From assembly GCA_035236585.1 (NCBI GenBank), contig CP141139.1, positions 53,327,217 to 53,391,216 on the forward strand: a stretch of DNA of 64,000 nucleotides. The letters run 5' to 3'. Source of the stretch: Warburgia ugandensis (lineage: Eukaryota; Streptophyta; Magnoliopsida; Canellales; Canellaceae). A program made the position numbers and the translations under genes. Of the stretch, positions 11,862 to 24,805 are shown piece by piece; positions within the stretch are counted from its first letter, which is position 1, and the number at the start of each line of letters is the position of its first letter. Below the pieces are notes generated by a model. The model had not been told where the DNA came from. It saw nothing but the letters and a program-made list of their open reading frames with translations, and searched no databases.

Positions 11862-13335
11862 TGCAACATAGAGCTCTTATCCTTAAGATTCCACTCTTCA
11901 TCCATCCATCCATCCAATTACTTGCCTTTTACTTGATCTCCACTCTAGGAACCCTTATCATCTCATGTTATCCCGTACACTCCCTTAGCATCTTATGTTA
12001 TATATTCTTCTATTTTATACATTCCCAACCTTGTGGGCGCTTCTTGTGTGTAAGAATACAGGAGTGAGTGGGATCCATGTATGATCTTCCACTTTCACAC
12101 CATATTTTGAGTGATCTAAGCTTGCATGAGCTTAGTGGTAAAATAGATGGAATGATCTTCAAAGGCTTAGGCTTCTACTTCTTCAAGGTTCATCAAAATT
12201 GGATTGATCTAAGCCGTCGACTTATATTTTAAGCTTGATTGGCAACATAAATTGTCAATTAGCTTAATCTCTCCACTTGGATCTTAACATACAATCCACA
12301 AAACATTAGAAAAATCCTAATTAGTATTATTTTATCAATGGTTTTAAACATATTTACCTTTAAATGGCGATCTAACTTTAAAAATACATCGGATTATGGT
12401 TTGATGAAGTTTAACGCAAATCCATCATATGAGTGTAAAATGATCAATCTAATGCACTAAAACAATACAAATTTTGGGGTTTTTGAATACAATATTGAGC
12501 TCTTAACACACACCTTAAACAATATTTTGCTAGTCCCTTACAAAGTCTAAAAAAACTATTTTATTGAAAGACTATCATTTTTATAGGTACTCACAATTGC
12601 TTTTAGCATCTGCAACAAGCCTTTGAACCCCTAGGTTACCCCTAGTGGATGAGTTAGGCCTTGTCAGGGTTTGAAGTGAATTTATCCATAAAATTCAAAA
12701 AGCAATTGATTACTAAGCTTATGTCATAGAATTCTCATCTATTAGGCTTCAATTACTTTAGCAAGCTAATAGAAATACATGAAATACTCACAACCCTATT
12801 CATATCCTAAAGATATTCGATTTTTAAACTTATATCTCAGAGTGTAGTGTGTATACAGTCTATATACACAATAGATTTTTACTTTTAAGTGGATTATGAC
12901 TTCAAATTTTCTTCAAAAATATGTTTTGACCTCAAATCTCGTAGTTAAATATACACACAGGAACAAAACTCTCAGAAAAAGGGTCAAAGGTATCTCTTAA
13001 TTATGTGAGCAAAGTTTTTGGAATTATAATAGCTTGTTATCTTAAAGAATGAAAGATGCTAAGGAATATACTAATGATCCCTTTAGAAAAATGATATCAT
13101 TACTAAGAGAAAGTTAAGGAATATCACACTCCAATCTCTATTTATTTATATCCCCCTCAAGACCATATCTAGCCTAAGATCAATAGGTATTTAGCTAGGA
13201 TGAAACATAGGCTTAAGACAATGATGAAAAGAATGCATAGGGTATTCAAAGTCTTCAAAAATAAGTAGAGGGCTCCTATTAAGGGTTGGCAATTATTTTT
13301 CATTGTCTTGAAGTTAACATTCTTTTGTACTTTTC
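11862..13335 (-). mobile_element. 3' end of element G: truncated LTR and 3' non-coding region
   Basis: 12508 down to 11862 is the first ~650 bases of an LTR starting TGTTAAGAGCTCAATATTG. It aligns along its length with 60816 down to about 60240 (TGTTGGGTGCTCAATATTG), including CCATCCAATTACTT and TTCCCAACCTTGTGG (plus-strand reading). It is cut by the insertion of element C. From 12509 to 13335 the minus strand carries Athila-type 3' non-coding sequence: the GGGACTAGCAAAAT segment before the LTR, the GGGTTCAAAGGCTTGTTGC segment, and CCTATGTTTCATCCTAG near 13205. Same family and strand as the LTR at 57617-60816, so both ends are assigned to one element. Confidence 0.75.
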
Positions 13336-13344
13336 GATTTTTTT

Positions 13345-15790
13345 CTTACTAGGTGGAGAGTTTGCATTGACTACCGTAAATTGAACGCTATAACGAGAAA
13401 AGATCATTTTCCTCTACCCTTCATTGACCAAATGCTAGAGGGGTTGACAAGACATAACAATTACTATTTTCTAGATGCACATTTTAATTACAACCAGATT
13501 CCTATAGCACCAGAGGATTAAGAGAAGACCACCTTCACCTGCCCTTTGGGAACCTTCACCTATGGACATATGCCTTTTGAGCTTTGTAACGCTCCAGCTA
13601 CATTTCAAAGGTGTATGTTGAACATTTTCTCTAATATGGTAGAAAGATTTCTTGAGGTATTTATGGATGACTTCTTAGTATTTGGGTCATCATTTGATGA
13701 GTGCCTGCACCACTTAAAGTTAGCTCTATCAAGGTGACAAGGGAAAATTCTTGTTTTAAACTAGGAAAAGTGCCATTTTAGGGTACAGAGTGGGATAGTT
13801 TTAGGCCACATAATATCGCCCAAAGGGATATAAGTTGATAAGGAAAAAGTGAATTTAATAGCCAACCTTCCTCTACTAAGGACATTAAAAGAAATTCGCT
13901 CCTTTCTAGGACATGCTGCCTTTTACAGACGCTTTATAAAAGATTTTAGCAAAATTTCCAAGCCCCTCTGTAATTTACCTAAAAAGGAGGCCACTTTTGA
14001 TGTTGATGAGGACTATAAAAAAGCATTTGAGCGACTTAAGGGTGAGTTGACTTATGCACCCATTATTTGACCACCAGATTGGAACGCACATTTCCAGATA
14101 ATGTGTGATGCATCGAATTATGCCATTGAAACTTTTTTGGGGCAGTTCATCAATAAACTTTCCTGTGTAATATATTAAAATATTAAAACACTAAATGATT
14201 TGCAACTCAATTACTCGACCACAAAGAAAGAGTTGTTAGGTGTAGTGTTTGCTTTGAATAAATTTAAATCTTACCTATTAGGGTCTAAAGTTATAGGACA
14301 CTCGGATCATGTGACTTTAAAGCACCTTCTTTCTAAAAAGGATGCCAAACCTAAGTTGATCCATTGGATACTACTACTACAGAAGTTTGATTTAGAAATT
14401 TGGGACAAGAGAGGTGTTGAAAATGTTGTAACATATCACTTATCCAGACTAGTGGTGAAGCATGCTAGTGATCACATGACTATAACTAAATCCTTTATGG
14501 ATGAATTGTTATTGCATATTTCCTAGTTACCTTGATATGGTGATATTGTTAATTACCTTGTTATAGGACAAATTCCTAATCATTGGACCAAATAAGATAA
14601 AAAGAGATTTTTTACTGAGGTTCGATATTTTACTTAGGACGACTCGTACTTATTCAAGTATTGTGCTGATCAGGTGATTAGTAGATGCATCCCCGATAAT
14701 GAACATAATCAAGTCATCTCCTTTTGTCATGATCGTGCATGTGAGGGCCAATTTTAACTCTAGAAAGACTGGTGCAAAAATTTTGTAGTGTGGTTTTTAT
14801 TGGCCTATCATATTTTAGGATGCACATGCTTACTATACAACATGTTTGAAGTGTTAAAGATTAGGTAGTTAGGAAGGAGATATATGATGCCCTTAAACCT
14901 AATACTTATTGTAGAGCCATTTGATATTTGGGGCATAGATTTCATGGGACCCTTTACTAATTCTTTTGGAAATCTTTACACCGTAGTGGGAGTGGACTAT
15001 GTGTCCAAGTGGGTGGAGGTTATAACTTGCAAAGCCAATGAACATAAGGTTCTGGTAAAATTTTTAAAAGAAAATATTTTTCATGATTTGGTACTCCTAG
15101 AGCCACAATCAGTGATGGGGGAAATACTTTTGTAATAAAGTTTTTGAGAATTTAATGCAAAAGTATGGGATCAACCATAGAATAGCTACCCCATACCACC
15201 CTCAAAGCAGTGGCTAAGTAGAGGTATGGATTTTAGAAAAGACAGTCAATCCAAGTAGGAAAGACTAGTCTCTAAAACTTTGATGCTTTGGGGGATTATC
15301 GTACAACATATAAGACTCCTATAGGGATGTCACCCTACAGCCTGGTCTATGGAAAGGCCTATCACTTACCAATAGAGTTAGAACACAAGGCATATTAGGC
15401 TATCAAAAGAATCAACTTTAACTTAGATTCTACTGGGACCCACCAGAAACTCCAACTCAGTGAGTTGGAAGAATTGAGGAAAGATGCATATGACTCTGCA
15501 CGATTATACAAAGACTGAATGAAAGGTTGCACATGATCATCAAATCTTAAGAAAATCCTTCACATCTGAACAAAAGGTCTGATTGTATAACTCTATATTG
15601 CATTTATTCCTAGGAAAATTTATATCTAGATGGACTAGACCTTATATAGTACGCACTGTCTATCCTCATGGGGCCATCGAGATTGAGAAGGATGGATAAA
15701 TCCAAAAAGCCAATGGTCAGAGGTTAAAACCTTTCCGAGAGATGCCTCATCCAGAGATTGATGAGACACTGTTAGAGGCACCTTAGTATC
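13345..15790 (+). pseudogene. Pol remnant of element D: RT, RNase H, integrase
   Basis: RT begins at WRVCIDYRKLN (about 13350) and shows KDHFPLPFIDQM, APATFQRCM and catalytic FMDDFLVFG (about 13660-13690), then SFLGHAAFYRRFIKDF of the connection. RNase H spans about 14085-14460: CDASNYA, TTKKELLGVVFAL, HSDHVTLKHL and a YHLSRL end where ADHLSRL is usual. A degraded HHCC zinc finger lies near 14725-14870. The integrase core starts at DIWGIDFMGPF (about 14925), holding the first catalytic aspartate; after a frameshift near 15135 it continues with ENLMQKYGINHRIATPYHPQ. The C-terminal part near 15630-15740 has [21 protein letters not shown] codons out of frame. At least a dozen stops and frameshifts make it inactive. 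Three stretches remain open for 60-108 codons, which is consistent with moderate age. Confidence 0.92.
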
Positions 15791-15799
15791 ATGACCCGA

Positions 15800-17582
15800 T
15801 TACCACTATAGGACCCCTTGTAGATTACCATCATTGCACTCATCATTAAGTCTAGTTGAAGACATAAAACTTAGCCCTCCCTGGGAGGTAACCCAAATGT
15901 TTTTAAAATCTCCATCTTCTACATCTTTCCATATAGGATCCTACGTTTTCAAACATTAAGGACAATGTTTCATTCAAGATGGGGGGTGTAGACACATATA
16001 GGGATTTTGAATTTTCTTAAGCATTTTCAAACAAAAAAGAAAAAGAAAAACATTTTTGGAAGAGTTCCCTTACTGTATTGAGAACTGGATGTTCATAATT
16101 TAGTAATTCTAATGTTTTCACCTCTTAATGGAAATGTATAAGACTAGTTTTGCATACTACTCATATGTTGAAGCATGTGATGAAAGTTAATTCTCAAAAA
16201 CTATTTACACATAGCACATAGTTAAGACTAATAGAGATGTATGACTTAGAGATCTTGAGAAAAATTAGTGGAGACCTATAACCCAATGAGTTTAGAGGCT
16301 ATCTTCTTTCAGAGAGTTATAAATAATTTCACAATTTCTTTAGTGTACATAACTTAAGGAGATCATGTTATCCTTGTTTTGGTTAACAATAAAAAATAAA
16401 TAGGATTAATAGCTTTATTTCTAGAAAATTTATGAATCTAATAGGCTTTAAGAAACCTAGGAAATGATATAGGCCATCCTTGTTCATCCCAGAGACATAA
16501 AGCCTACCTAGTATATTGCATACCACTAGTTAGACCTTTGAGCCTATTATTAAGCCTTTTCCTTCTTAACCCAAAATAAATTAGTAAAATAAATAACCAT
16601 TACCCATTTTCAAACATGAGTAGAGTTAGTTCAAAAGTTCAAAAGAGGACAAAAAGTCAAAGAAGTGAGAAAATTAGTCATCTTTCTTTCAAAGAAGTCC
16701 AAAGCCAAATAAAAAGAAAGAAGTATCAGAAATAGAAAAAAGAGGATAAAATTTGAAAGAGAAAGACAAAAACACAAAGAAATATTCACTTTAAGTATAG
16801 GCAAAAGAAAAGTTATCCTAACAGATATTCATTGAAGACCTCTACTCAATTTTGATCCTTGAAAATATTTATACCCTTCTTCTCTAAACCTTTCCCAAGC
16901 CTACATTTCATCTTAGTTAAAGACCTGTTGATTTTAGGAGGAACATTGCCTTAAAGAGGAGATAAAAAGAAGGAATTAAGGTAATTACCCCTAATATTCT
17001 TGGTAATAACTTCCACTCTTAAGGATAACTTTCCTTTATCTCATTAGCATTTAAAGAATTATGTGAATGATTAGCTTGTTAGATTCAGTCACATAATGAG
17101 AGAAATGTGTTTGAACCCTAATCTGAGAGTTTCATTTCTAAAAGTATACCTATGAGGATTTGAGGTCAAGATATATTTCCAATAGAATTTAAGCATATCT
17201 AGTTAGAAGTCAAAACTTATGTGGCTATACACACACATATGCACTCCAAGAAATAACTAAAATAAAATGTCTTTCGTATGTGGATGATTTGTAAAAGGGT
17301 CAATCTTCTCCATTAAGTTGTGAAAAACTAGTAGATTGCTAATGAATGAGGATTCTCTGAGATAAAATAGCAAACTCAACCTTAGTGAATTTTGTGGGTA
17401 TATTCACTACAAACCCTCACGAGGCCTAGCTCGACCACTAAGGGTAACCTAAGGGTTTAAGGGCTTATTGCATGTGCTAAATGCAATCAAGAGCACCTAT
17501 GAAAGTGACACTTTGTACTTGTTTTTGTAAATGAATTTTTGCATGTTTTGCTCAGGACTAGTAAAATTCTAGTTGGGGGATG
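15800..17582 (+). other. 3' non-coding region of element D
   Basis: It opens with GAAGACATAAAACTTAGCxCTCCCTGGGAGGTAACCC-type sequence (about 15857-15895), which follows integrase in Athila-type elements. At 15981-15986 is a G6 run in AAGATGGGGGGTG, then about 1.6 kb without reading frames, ending in the second purine-rich run AGTTGGGGGATG before the LTR. No envelope-like frame is recognisable. Confidence 0.8.
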
Positions 17583-19644
17583 TGGTAAGTTTTTAATTTT
17601 ACATAAAAACTAACCAATTAGTACCAATATGTTATAACTTATAATGTTAAATTAGGATTTTTAGACCAAAATTCATAACACATGCATTTTTTACCTAATA
17701 ACCCAAAAGTTTGATATTTTGTTGGTACAGAGGCTAATCCATGATAAGTATGTTATTAATCATATTTTTTTAGGATTTAATTAAGGTTTTTTACTTTTTA
17801 TAGGAAGTAATGTGGTGATCCAATGGCCGAGATTGATTGAGATGAAAATTAAAGATCAAGATCAAAAGATCAAGTCAAAGCCTCAAAATCATCAATCCAA
17901 CATGAGATCAAGGGCAAGATCATGTTATGGACCATTAATGAATGTGATTAAAGGAGCTAAATATGGCCAAAGTGGGTCCATGAAGTAAGCCATGCATTCC
18001 CACCACCTTTGCATGGAAGCCACCTTAGCCATATAAACCATGAAAGAAGGTAACAAGCTAAGGAATTAAAGACAAACCATACAAGCCACTCAAGCCAAGG
18101 GTTGAAGCCAAGGAAGCTTCCTAATCCATCCATGAGCTTAGCAAATGGAGCCTTCAAAGCTAGCCTTTGAAGCCATCATGCTGAGCTAAATGGAAGGCTA
18201 GGATTGGAGGAGATTCAAGAGAGTTGTCCATCAGCTATTTTGAAGATAATTAAGGAAAATCTATTAAAATAAGAGGGAATGTAGACCAATGGGATGAGAG
18301 CAACCAATTTTTAGAGTTTTTCTCACTTTTTGCCACTTTTTTGTTAATTTCCACCTCACCCTTAAGATTCACTATGAATTTTCAAAACTATCACTCCTTC
18401 CACCTCTTAAGAAACTTCTTAACCAACCAAGTAAGTCACTTAACATGTCCCATCTCATTCCCACCTACTTCCTAAAAGATAGGAGTTCAACAACTTTTGG
18501 AAGGGGGGAGAAGCCCCTTCCCAAAGAGGTTGCGTCTCCCACCTAATTGCCCTTCCTTAAGTCAGCCCTCCTCCACTCACTTTCCTAATTGAGGTATATC
18601 CTCTTTCCCCATCCTGGCCCTTCAATTTGATCTTCTTTAATCCCCGCCACACCTTAATACTAGGTTACCCTAGGAAAAATATGACAACCATTATAAAATC
18701 AGCCCAAAACCCAATCAAAAGGACTATTTCTCTCCATTGTAAAAGGATGCCTCCTCCATTAGGAAAGAGACATCCACTTTATTCCAGCATTTTGTACTCC
18801 TTTTGCTAGATATTTTGTAATGCTTTTGGGTGCTACTACAAACTTTCAAGGTTTATGTTTCTTCTTCAAGTGTTCAACCTAGGATTTGTGGGGTTTTTAT
18901 TCATCTTTAATGGTTGGTTAGCCTTTTATGGAATTTCTTCTTTTCATGCCATCTTTTGCTATATTTTCCTTGCTTTTAAACTAAGATTCAAGTCTAGTTT
19001 TCCCTTGGAGTGACAGCCAAGGGAAGTCACCTTGAATTTAGTTTTGTTCCTTATCTGCCATTACATCTTATTTCGCTTTTAGCCCTCTTATATCCAATGA
19101 ATCATGCATACAATTCCTTGGTTACATGCATGATACTTGGGTAGTTTTCCTTTCATTGTTTGTCAATTGTAATCTTTCCTTTAATTCACTCATTGGTTGC
19201 AATTAGATTCCATTATTTTACATCTTAATTAGTTGAAAAGTAATCAAAATTTTCATACTTGTTAAAATAGTTGATTTGGTTGCTTAGTTTTATTAGTTTT
19301 GAATAATTAGTGAAGTAGTTTGTTAATGCATGTTTCCATTAGTTTAGTTGTTAATTTCATGTTAGGAAAGGTAGTTTAGGAAAGCTTCTAAATTGCATTT
19401 TATGAGAGTTTGATTTTAGGAAAGTTGTTAATTTGGAAAGTCATAAATTAGAAGTTCCTAATTTCATATTCTAATTTTTATTCTTAGTGTAGAAAAAAAA
19501 AATCACTTGAATTTTTGTTAGGTTAGGTAGTTTAAAGTAAGAACCACTAGCAACACAATAGTTCACTCATCGTGGAATTGACCTTGCTTGCTTGAGAATA
19601 CTACATTGATTCGTACACTTGTGAGTTTAATTAAAATAACAACA
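17583..19644 (+). repeat. 3' LTR of element D
   Basis: Starts TGGTAAGTTTTTAATTTTAC after the polypurine tract and ends ...AACAACA; 2062 bases. It has the same order of landmarks as LTR C: a GATCAAGATCAAAAGATCAAG part, the GGGGGAGAAGCCCCTT part near 18505, AAGGGAAGTCACCTTGAATT near 19020, and a TGACCTTGCTTGC segment near the end. Confidence 0.88.
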
Positions 19645-20480
19645 TATTGCATTGAAATCTTTTACAAACCTCTTGTAAAATTGTACATGTCCTAAGAAAA
19701 AGCAAATGCCTATAATTATTTATGGGGGTGGGTGGATTGGAAATGAGATCAATTTTTGCCTTTTGTACCTCAATTCCTTTTGATGATGTAATGTGCCCCA
19801 GTACAATTCCCTTGGGAATCATATAATGTCACTTATTTTTCTCTTCATTATGTTGTAGGACGTTTTTCAAGTTTTTCAAACATGTACCAAATGAATCCCC
19901 AAAAATTAAGAAATCATCCATGAAGATTTCTAGCAAATGTTCTACCGTATTACTGAATATAATCAACCTACATCTTTGAAATATTGCAGTTGCATTACAT
20001 AAACTCAATGACAACTATATGCCTTTTCTTGATCCTTAGGCATGATTTCTATTTGGTTATATTTGGAATAATTGTCTAGAAAATAGTAGAACTTTGTCCT
20101 ACTACTCTTTTCAACATTTGATTGATAAAGAGCAATGGGAAGTGGTCATTTCGAGTGATAATGTTTAACTTTCTAAAATTGATACACACAAGGCAATCGG
20201 CCATAACTCAAGTAGGAACGAGATCATTGTTGGTGTTGGGGACAACTATCACAAAAAAATTTCTTGGGTACCAGTTGGTTTGGACTCACCCATTTATTGT
20301 CGCTTATGGGGTAGATGATCCCCATATTTAGCAATTTAAGAACTTCTACCCCAACTACCTCTTTCATATTTAAATTCAGCCAATGCTGCATTTGAGAAGA
20401 TGGCTTAGCATCATCTTCCATGTAAATTCTATGAGTGCATATTATAGGGTTGATGCCTTTAATATTCATTAGGGTCCAAC
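19645..20480 (-). pseudogene. Reverse transcriptase remnant of element E
   Basis: Minus strand from 20469: DIKGI-like IKGINPIICTHRIYMEDDAKP, NLNMKEVVGVEVLKLL and GIIYPISDNKWVSPNQLVPKK, which are the RT fingers landmarks of Athila-type pol. After frameshifts follow LCNATAIFQRC, the catalytic FMDDFLIFG (about 19905-19930) and GIVLGHITSSKGIEV. The frame ends in a LQEVCKRF segment (usually YRRFIKDF) at the junction with element D. Reading frames are broken by several stops. Confidence 0.9.
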
Positions 20481-20879
20481 CTTTATTACCTTTGTGGTCC
20501 TTTAAAATCTAAATTAACCACTCCTCCTAGGATGTTTCTAATTGGGAAGAGATAATGGTAGGGAGAGTCACTTTTGCTCCTAAGTATGCATACTTGAGAT
20601 TAGTTGGTAGAGTTTTTAACTCTAATTTAGGAGGTTCAGCTGAAGATAGGATAGGAGTGGATTCCCTATGTGGAAATTCCTCAAACCAAGGTTGTCATTT
20701 CCTATGTCCATAACAAGAACAAAATTAAGGAGGGCATTAACACCACTATTAATGCGTCCTATTGAAATTCATTAAAATGGACCAAATAAGGGCTTTAGTG
20801 GATCTGATAAGGAAGGCTTAACAAACTGATCTTCCACAATTGAATTTATTAGTTAACACTCTTTAAGTCATCAATAGAT

Positions 20880-21290
20880 TCTCTTAACTACTTGCAATTC
20901 TTAAAATGTTGGGCTCTAATGTCATATCTTTAAAGGATAGCTTCATCATACCATTTTGGCAATTGATTAAGGCATTAATGTGGCTAAAATGGTTACCCAA
21001 GAATTACTAGTATTTCATTCCTTTCATTTAGCACCGGCTCTATGAACAGAACTAAAAGATGTACTGAAAAGTATAATTGTTCTACCTGGATAAGCATATC
21101 CTCTACTATCCCTCTCAGTATTTTGGTAGATCCATGAGCTAGCTAGGGGGTAGTGGTAGTTGGTTTAAGTTCTTCCAAACGTAGTTGCTCAATACTGAAT
21201 ACAATAATAGATTCAAGCTAGATCTCAAATCAAGCAAAGCTTGATTTATCTTATAGTTTCCAATTATACAAGTGAGGGTTGGGCAACCTA
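20880..21290 (-). pseudogene. Aspartic protease remnant of element E
   Basis: In the minus sense, pieces match Athila-type protease: a DLxSSLNLL active-site remnant near 21230, an ILRGIVEDML-like piece near 21110, then ALINCQNGMMKLSFKDMTLEP near 20905-20965. Multiple stops and frame changes are present. Confidence 0.7.
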
Positions 21291-21789
21291 GATCTTTATA
21301 TTTAGTCTTTGTGTGATGTTGAAAGATCTAACTAATTAGTTTGGTCAAGAAAGCCTTCTTATCCAAATTCAATTTTCCTTTGACAATACAAAGGTCCTTC
21401 AAAAACTTAGCATATGACAAGATGTGTTTGATGGTATCTAAGATTGAAATGTTGATCTTGACTTGTTTAAAAATATCTAAGATCTCACACTAGAAACTAC
21501 CTTAGGAATTTGACAGAGCCATCATGGAAATAGAAGTGGGATGGGACATGGGTCAGTGGGAGAGTGGGATAATGAGGTTTTTCTACAATATCCTCAATGA
21601 TAGGCTTTTTCTTAGCCTAAAGAGTCTCTTAGGTTTTATCAATCTTAATAGAATCATTCTTTTGAAGCACCCCCCATTTCAAAGAGTGATGAGTGAATTA
21701 GTTTGTTCAGTATTCAAGATTGAAGAACCCTTTGTCCTAGCCACATGCACCTTACAGGTTTTTTGTGGTTGGACAAGAAATTTTCCTCT

Positions 21790-22405
21790 TTCTTGGGTTT
21801 GCATAAACTGTGTGAACATGTTTTTGATGCCACTCATAGATGCTTTAAGTTGCAAATTTTTCCCTTTCTGGCTTTGAATGGACTATTGAAGATTATCCTC
21901 CTCTGAGCTCTTAGGTGGAGGCATATATGGTCCAGGAGCAAGTGGTCCTTGGTGGGGTTAGAAGGGGACCTAGTATGAGATGTTAGCATTTGGTTCAATT
22001 CACCAATTGGAGTTAGGATCATTTCTCCAATTGAGGTTGTATGTCTGAGAATATGGGGAAAATGTTGGTTTATACGAATTTAAGGCATTCGCCTATTCAT
22101 GAAGTATATCTTAGAATGATGGGATAGTAGGGCATTCTTGGGTAAGGTGTGTAGAAATTTCACAAATACCACATACCTATTTGACCTTTTTAAAGGCAAC
22201 TTTCCACATTTATATAGCCTCTACTTTTCTAATCAGGGAAGCTATGTCACATTCATGTCATCTTTTTTCATGGTATAGATGCCTCTCGTAGAAGATGTGG
22301 TAGTCTTTGTTTTATCTAGGTAATCTACTTTCTCCAAATTCACCTAGGTTTGAGCACTCTTAGCCAACCATTCCAAGTACACTTGTGCTTGCTCTGGTTG
22401 TTTAT
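21790..22405 (-). pseudogene. C-terminal gag remnant of element E
   Basis: It begins NKQPEQAQVYLEWLAK-like directly at the LTR end, then has a zinc knuckle near 22130-22175 (Cys-x2-Cys-x4-His-x4-Cys, CGICEISTHLTQEC). The typical PYSQTYNLNWRNDPN stretch follows near 22010-22050. The gag capsid domain and the primer-binding site are missing: gag is fused straight to the LTR terminus. Confidence 0.85.
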
Positions 22406-24805
22406 TGGTATAGCTTTAATAATACTCAAAAGCGCATGAATCAATGTGGTAAATTTGTCCGTGAGAGAGGTCAATCCCGCGAGGAATCTCATGAATTTGT
22501 ATGTTAGATGGATCTTATTTAAAGTTCTTAACTTCAGCATAAGAAAGATATTTAATTGGATTTGAATTTAAACTAGGCAAGTAAATGACAAAAGAAAGGA
22601 AATATGCATAAAAGTAGAAACTACAATTAAAAGAAACTTTCTAAAATTAAAACTAAGCAATGGAATTAGAAACTTATGCAACTAACATGCATTAAATTAA
22701 AGGAAACTAATGCAAAACTAGCATGAATTAAATTACCAACTAACTTAAGGAAATGTACTGAAAAGGAAACTTTTCAAATTTAAAACTTTCCTAAACCAAA
22801 AACTTTCTAAAATTGGAACTTTCTAAAACTCAAAAAGAAAATTTTCTAAAAATAAACAAAAATGTAAATAATTGAACATGTAATGCTATACTAACATGAA
22901 ATAAAAGATCAACAATCCACTTAAAGGAAAGCCACCCAATTACCATGTACATTACTCATTGAGTTGTGCACATGGTTCATGGGTGAGAGATGGCTAGAAA
23001 TTATGAATTAAAAGCTAACTAACATGCAAACTAAACAAACCACTCACTAAAGTAACTAAAAATATAAATGGGTTCCCAAGGAATGAACCAATTATGATGA
23101 ATAAGGTGCTGGAAATTAAGTATGAAAATTGAATAAAAAATTTCCACATTTTAAGCACTTAAGAACTTCAAATCAAACCAAGAATGGAAAGCAAATGAGC
23201 TAGCACTTTTTATGCAAGATTACACTCAAGATCTAAAGCACTTCAACACTAAAAGCAAGAATAAATAATAATCCTCAATGAACTTTATTAATTGAATGCC
23301 AAAGTACATCAAATATAGTGCTCATTACACATAGATTAGAACATGAAAAAGATGCACTTTTCCCACACTTAAAACTTGATTAAAATTGAACATCCAACAC
23401 ACTCAAATGCTCTCAAATGACACTAAAATTACATGCAAGTGAAATCCAAGAGAGAATTCAAGAGAAATATAGTAGGAATGGTGGGACTAGTTAAGGCAAA
23501 AATTCCTAGAACTAATTCCAAATTCAAGCTAAAAACATGGACTTCAAGGTGGGAAATCAATTATTCAAGCTTTACCTTCTCTTGATAATCACTACCAAAG
23601 AAGTATTAACTTGGATCTTTGATGAATAAGTAAGAAAAACTAAGAAAATGGAAGCAAAGAACTAAGGAAAATCTACAAGGAATTATGAGGGTGAAAGAAA
23701 AATTAAAACAAGGTAGCAAATTAAGAAGATAAAGCAATGAAAAAAATTACTAACCTAGAATTTAAGTGCAAAAACAAAGAAAAAAGGCTTGAGAAATTCA
23801 AGTATTCCAAAAGAAATCCAAAGCCCAAAGCTCCAAAGATCACTAAGCTAGAGTGCAACTTTTCAAGGTCTTGTCACCAGCCTCTACTTGGTAAAAAATG
23901 TGTAATTCATGGATATTTATAGATGGATGGTTTCCAATTGAATGAAGTCTTAATCTAATAAGGGAAAGTGGATCTAGATCTAGGGTTTCAATAAGGGAAA
24001 GTGAGGTAGAGAGCGAGGTAATAAGATGACATCATGGCTAGCTTCAATGTCTTTAGAAGGGGGGGAGGCATCACCTTCTTAGGAAGGTGGCCTGGGGCTG
24101 CTTCCCTTCTAATTATATGGTTTGGCTGTTGAAAAAGAGAAAGAAACGAAAATAAGATTTGCAAAAAAGATGGGTAAAAGATCTAGGATTTTAATGTGCT
24201 TTGATTTGAAGTAGATTAGGGGTTTCCTAATTAGGAAACCACCTAAATTGACAACTAAGCAAGGGGGAGGCATCACCCTCTTAGGAATGTGGTTCCCTCC
24301 TTAAGCCAAAAATGTGTGGAAAGGATAAAATACTAGAACTAGAGAGTGGGTTCCCTCTTGATTCTTCCACCTATGCATGATCATCTTACCCTTTATAACT
24401 ATCTCTCAAAAATCTTCCAATTATGCCTCAAAAATTACACTTTTAGTATGAGATAATTGCTTGAATGATCCTCTAATCATGTAACTCCATCTAGCATGGC
24501 TCCTATGTGGCTTGGTGGATCACTTTAATAGTGATTCCTTGATGGCTTGAGTGGCTAACTCTCTTGCCTTCAAAACTTGAATGGCTTGGCTTCTTTAGGT
24601 TTCTTAGTTAGATTAGAAAACCTCATGTATGGCTCCAATTATCAGGCAAAGTGGCAAAAATTCATGGCTTGCTCGCATTGATCATTTTAGTCAACTTTGA
24701 TGCTTCCCATTGCCTTCTTTCACTTGCCCTAAGATGGTCTTGAACCATGATCACACTTTGGAATGATGACATTTAGGTATTTGGCCTTTTTTTTATCCTA
24801 ATCTT
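22406..24805 (-). repeat. 5' LTR of element E (larger part; rest at 34633-34900)
   Basis: In minus sense the LTR starts at 34900 (TGATAAGTATTCAATTTG), runs to 34633, jumps over element A, and continues from 24805 to 22406, ending ...TATACCA. Summed length is about 2668 bases, similar to LTR A (2575). Landmarks near its end include CGCGGGATTGACCTCTCTCAC (plus strand 22465-22485 reversed). Open frames in it (for example 22340-22540 and 23737-23922) have no domain. Confidence 0.85.

Larger units (their letters stand above)
13345..19644 (+). mobile_element. Element D: Athila-type Ty3/gypsy, 5' half deleted
   Basis: Contains RT, RNase H, integrase (13345-15790), a long 3' non-coding region (15800-17582) and a 3' LTR (17583-19644). 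Gag, protease, 5' LTR and primer-binding site are absent. On the right, the LTR end is joined to element E's RT sequence. The first five bases after the LTR are TATTG, the likely right copy of the target duplication; no left copy survives. Confidence 0.9.
19645..24805 (-). mobile_element. Element E: Athila-type, 5' LTR to RT (3' half deleted)
   Basis: Minus-strand order from the right: 5' LTR (34900-34633 and 24805-22406, split by element A), then gag end, protease and RT, ending abruptly at 19645 against the LTR of element D. RNase H, integrase, 3' non-coding region and 3' LTR are absent. The base after the LTR start is TTGAT (34901-34905), within element G's gag, so E was inserted into G. 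Confidence 0.85.
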
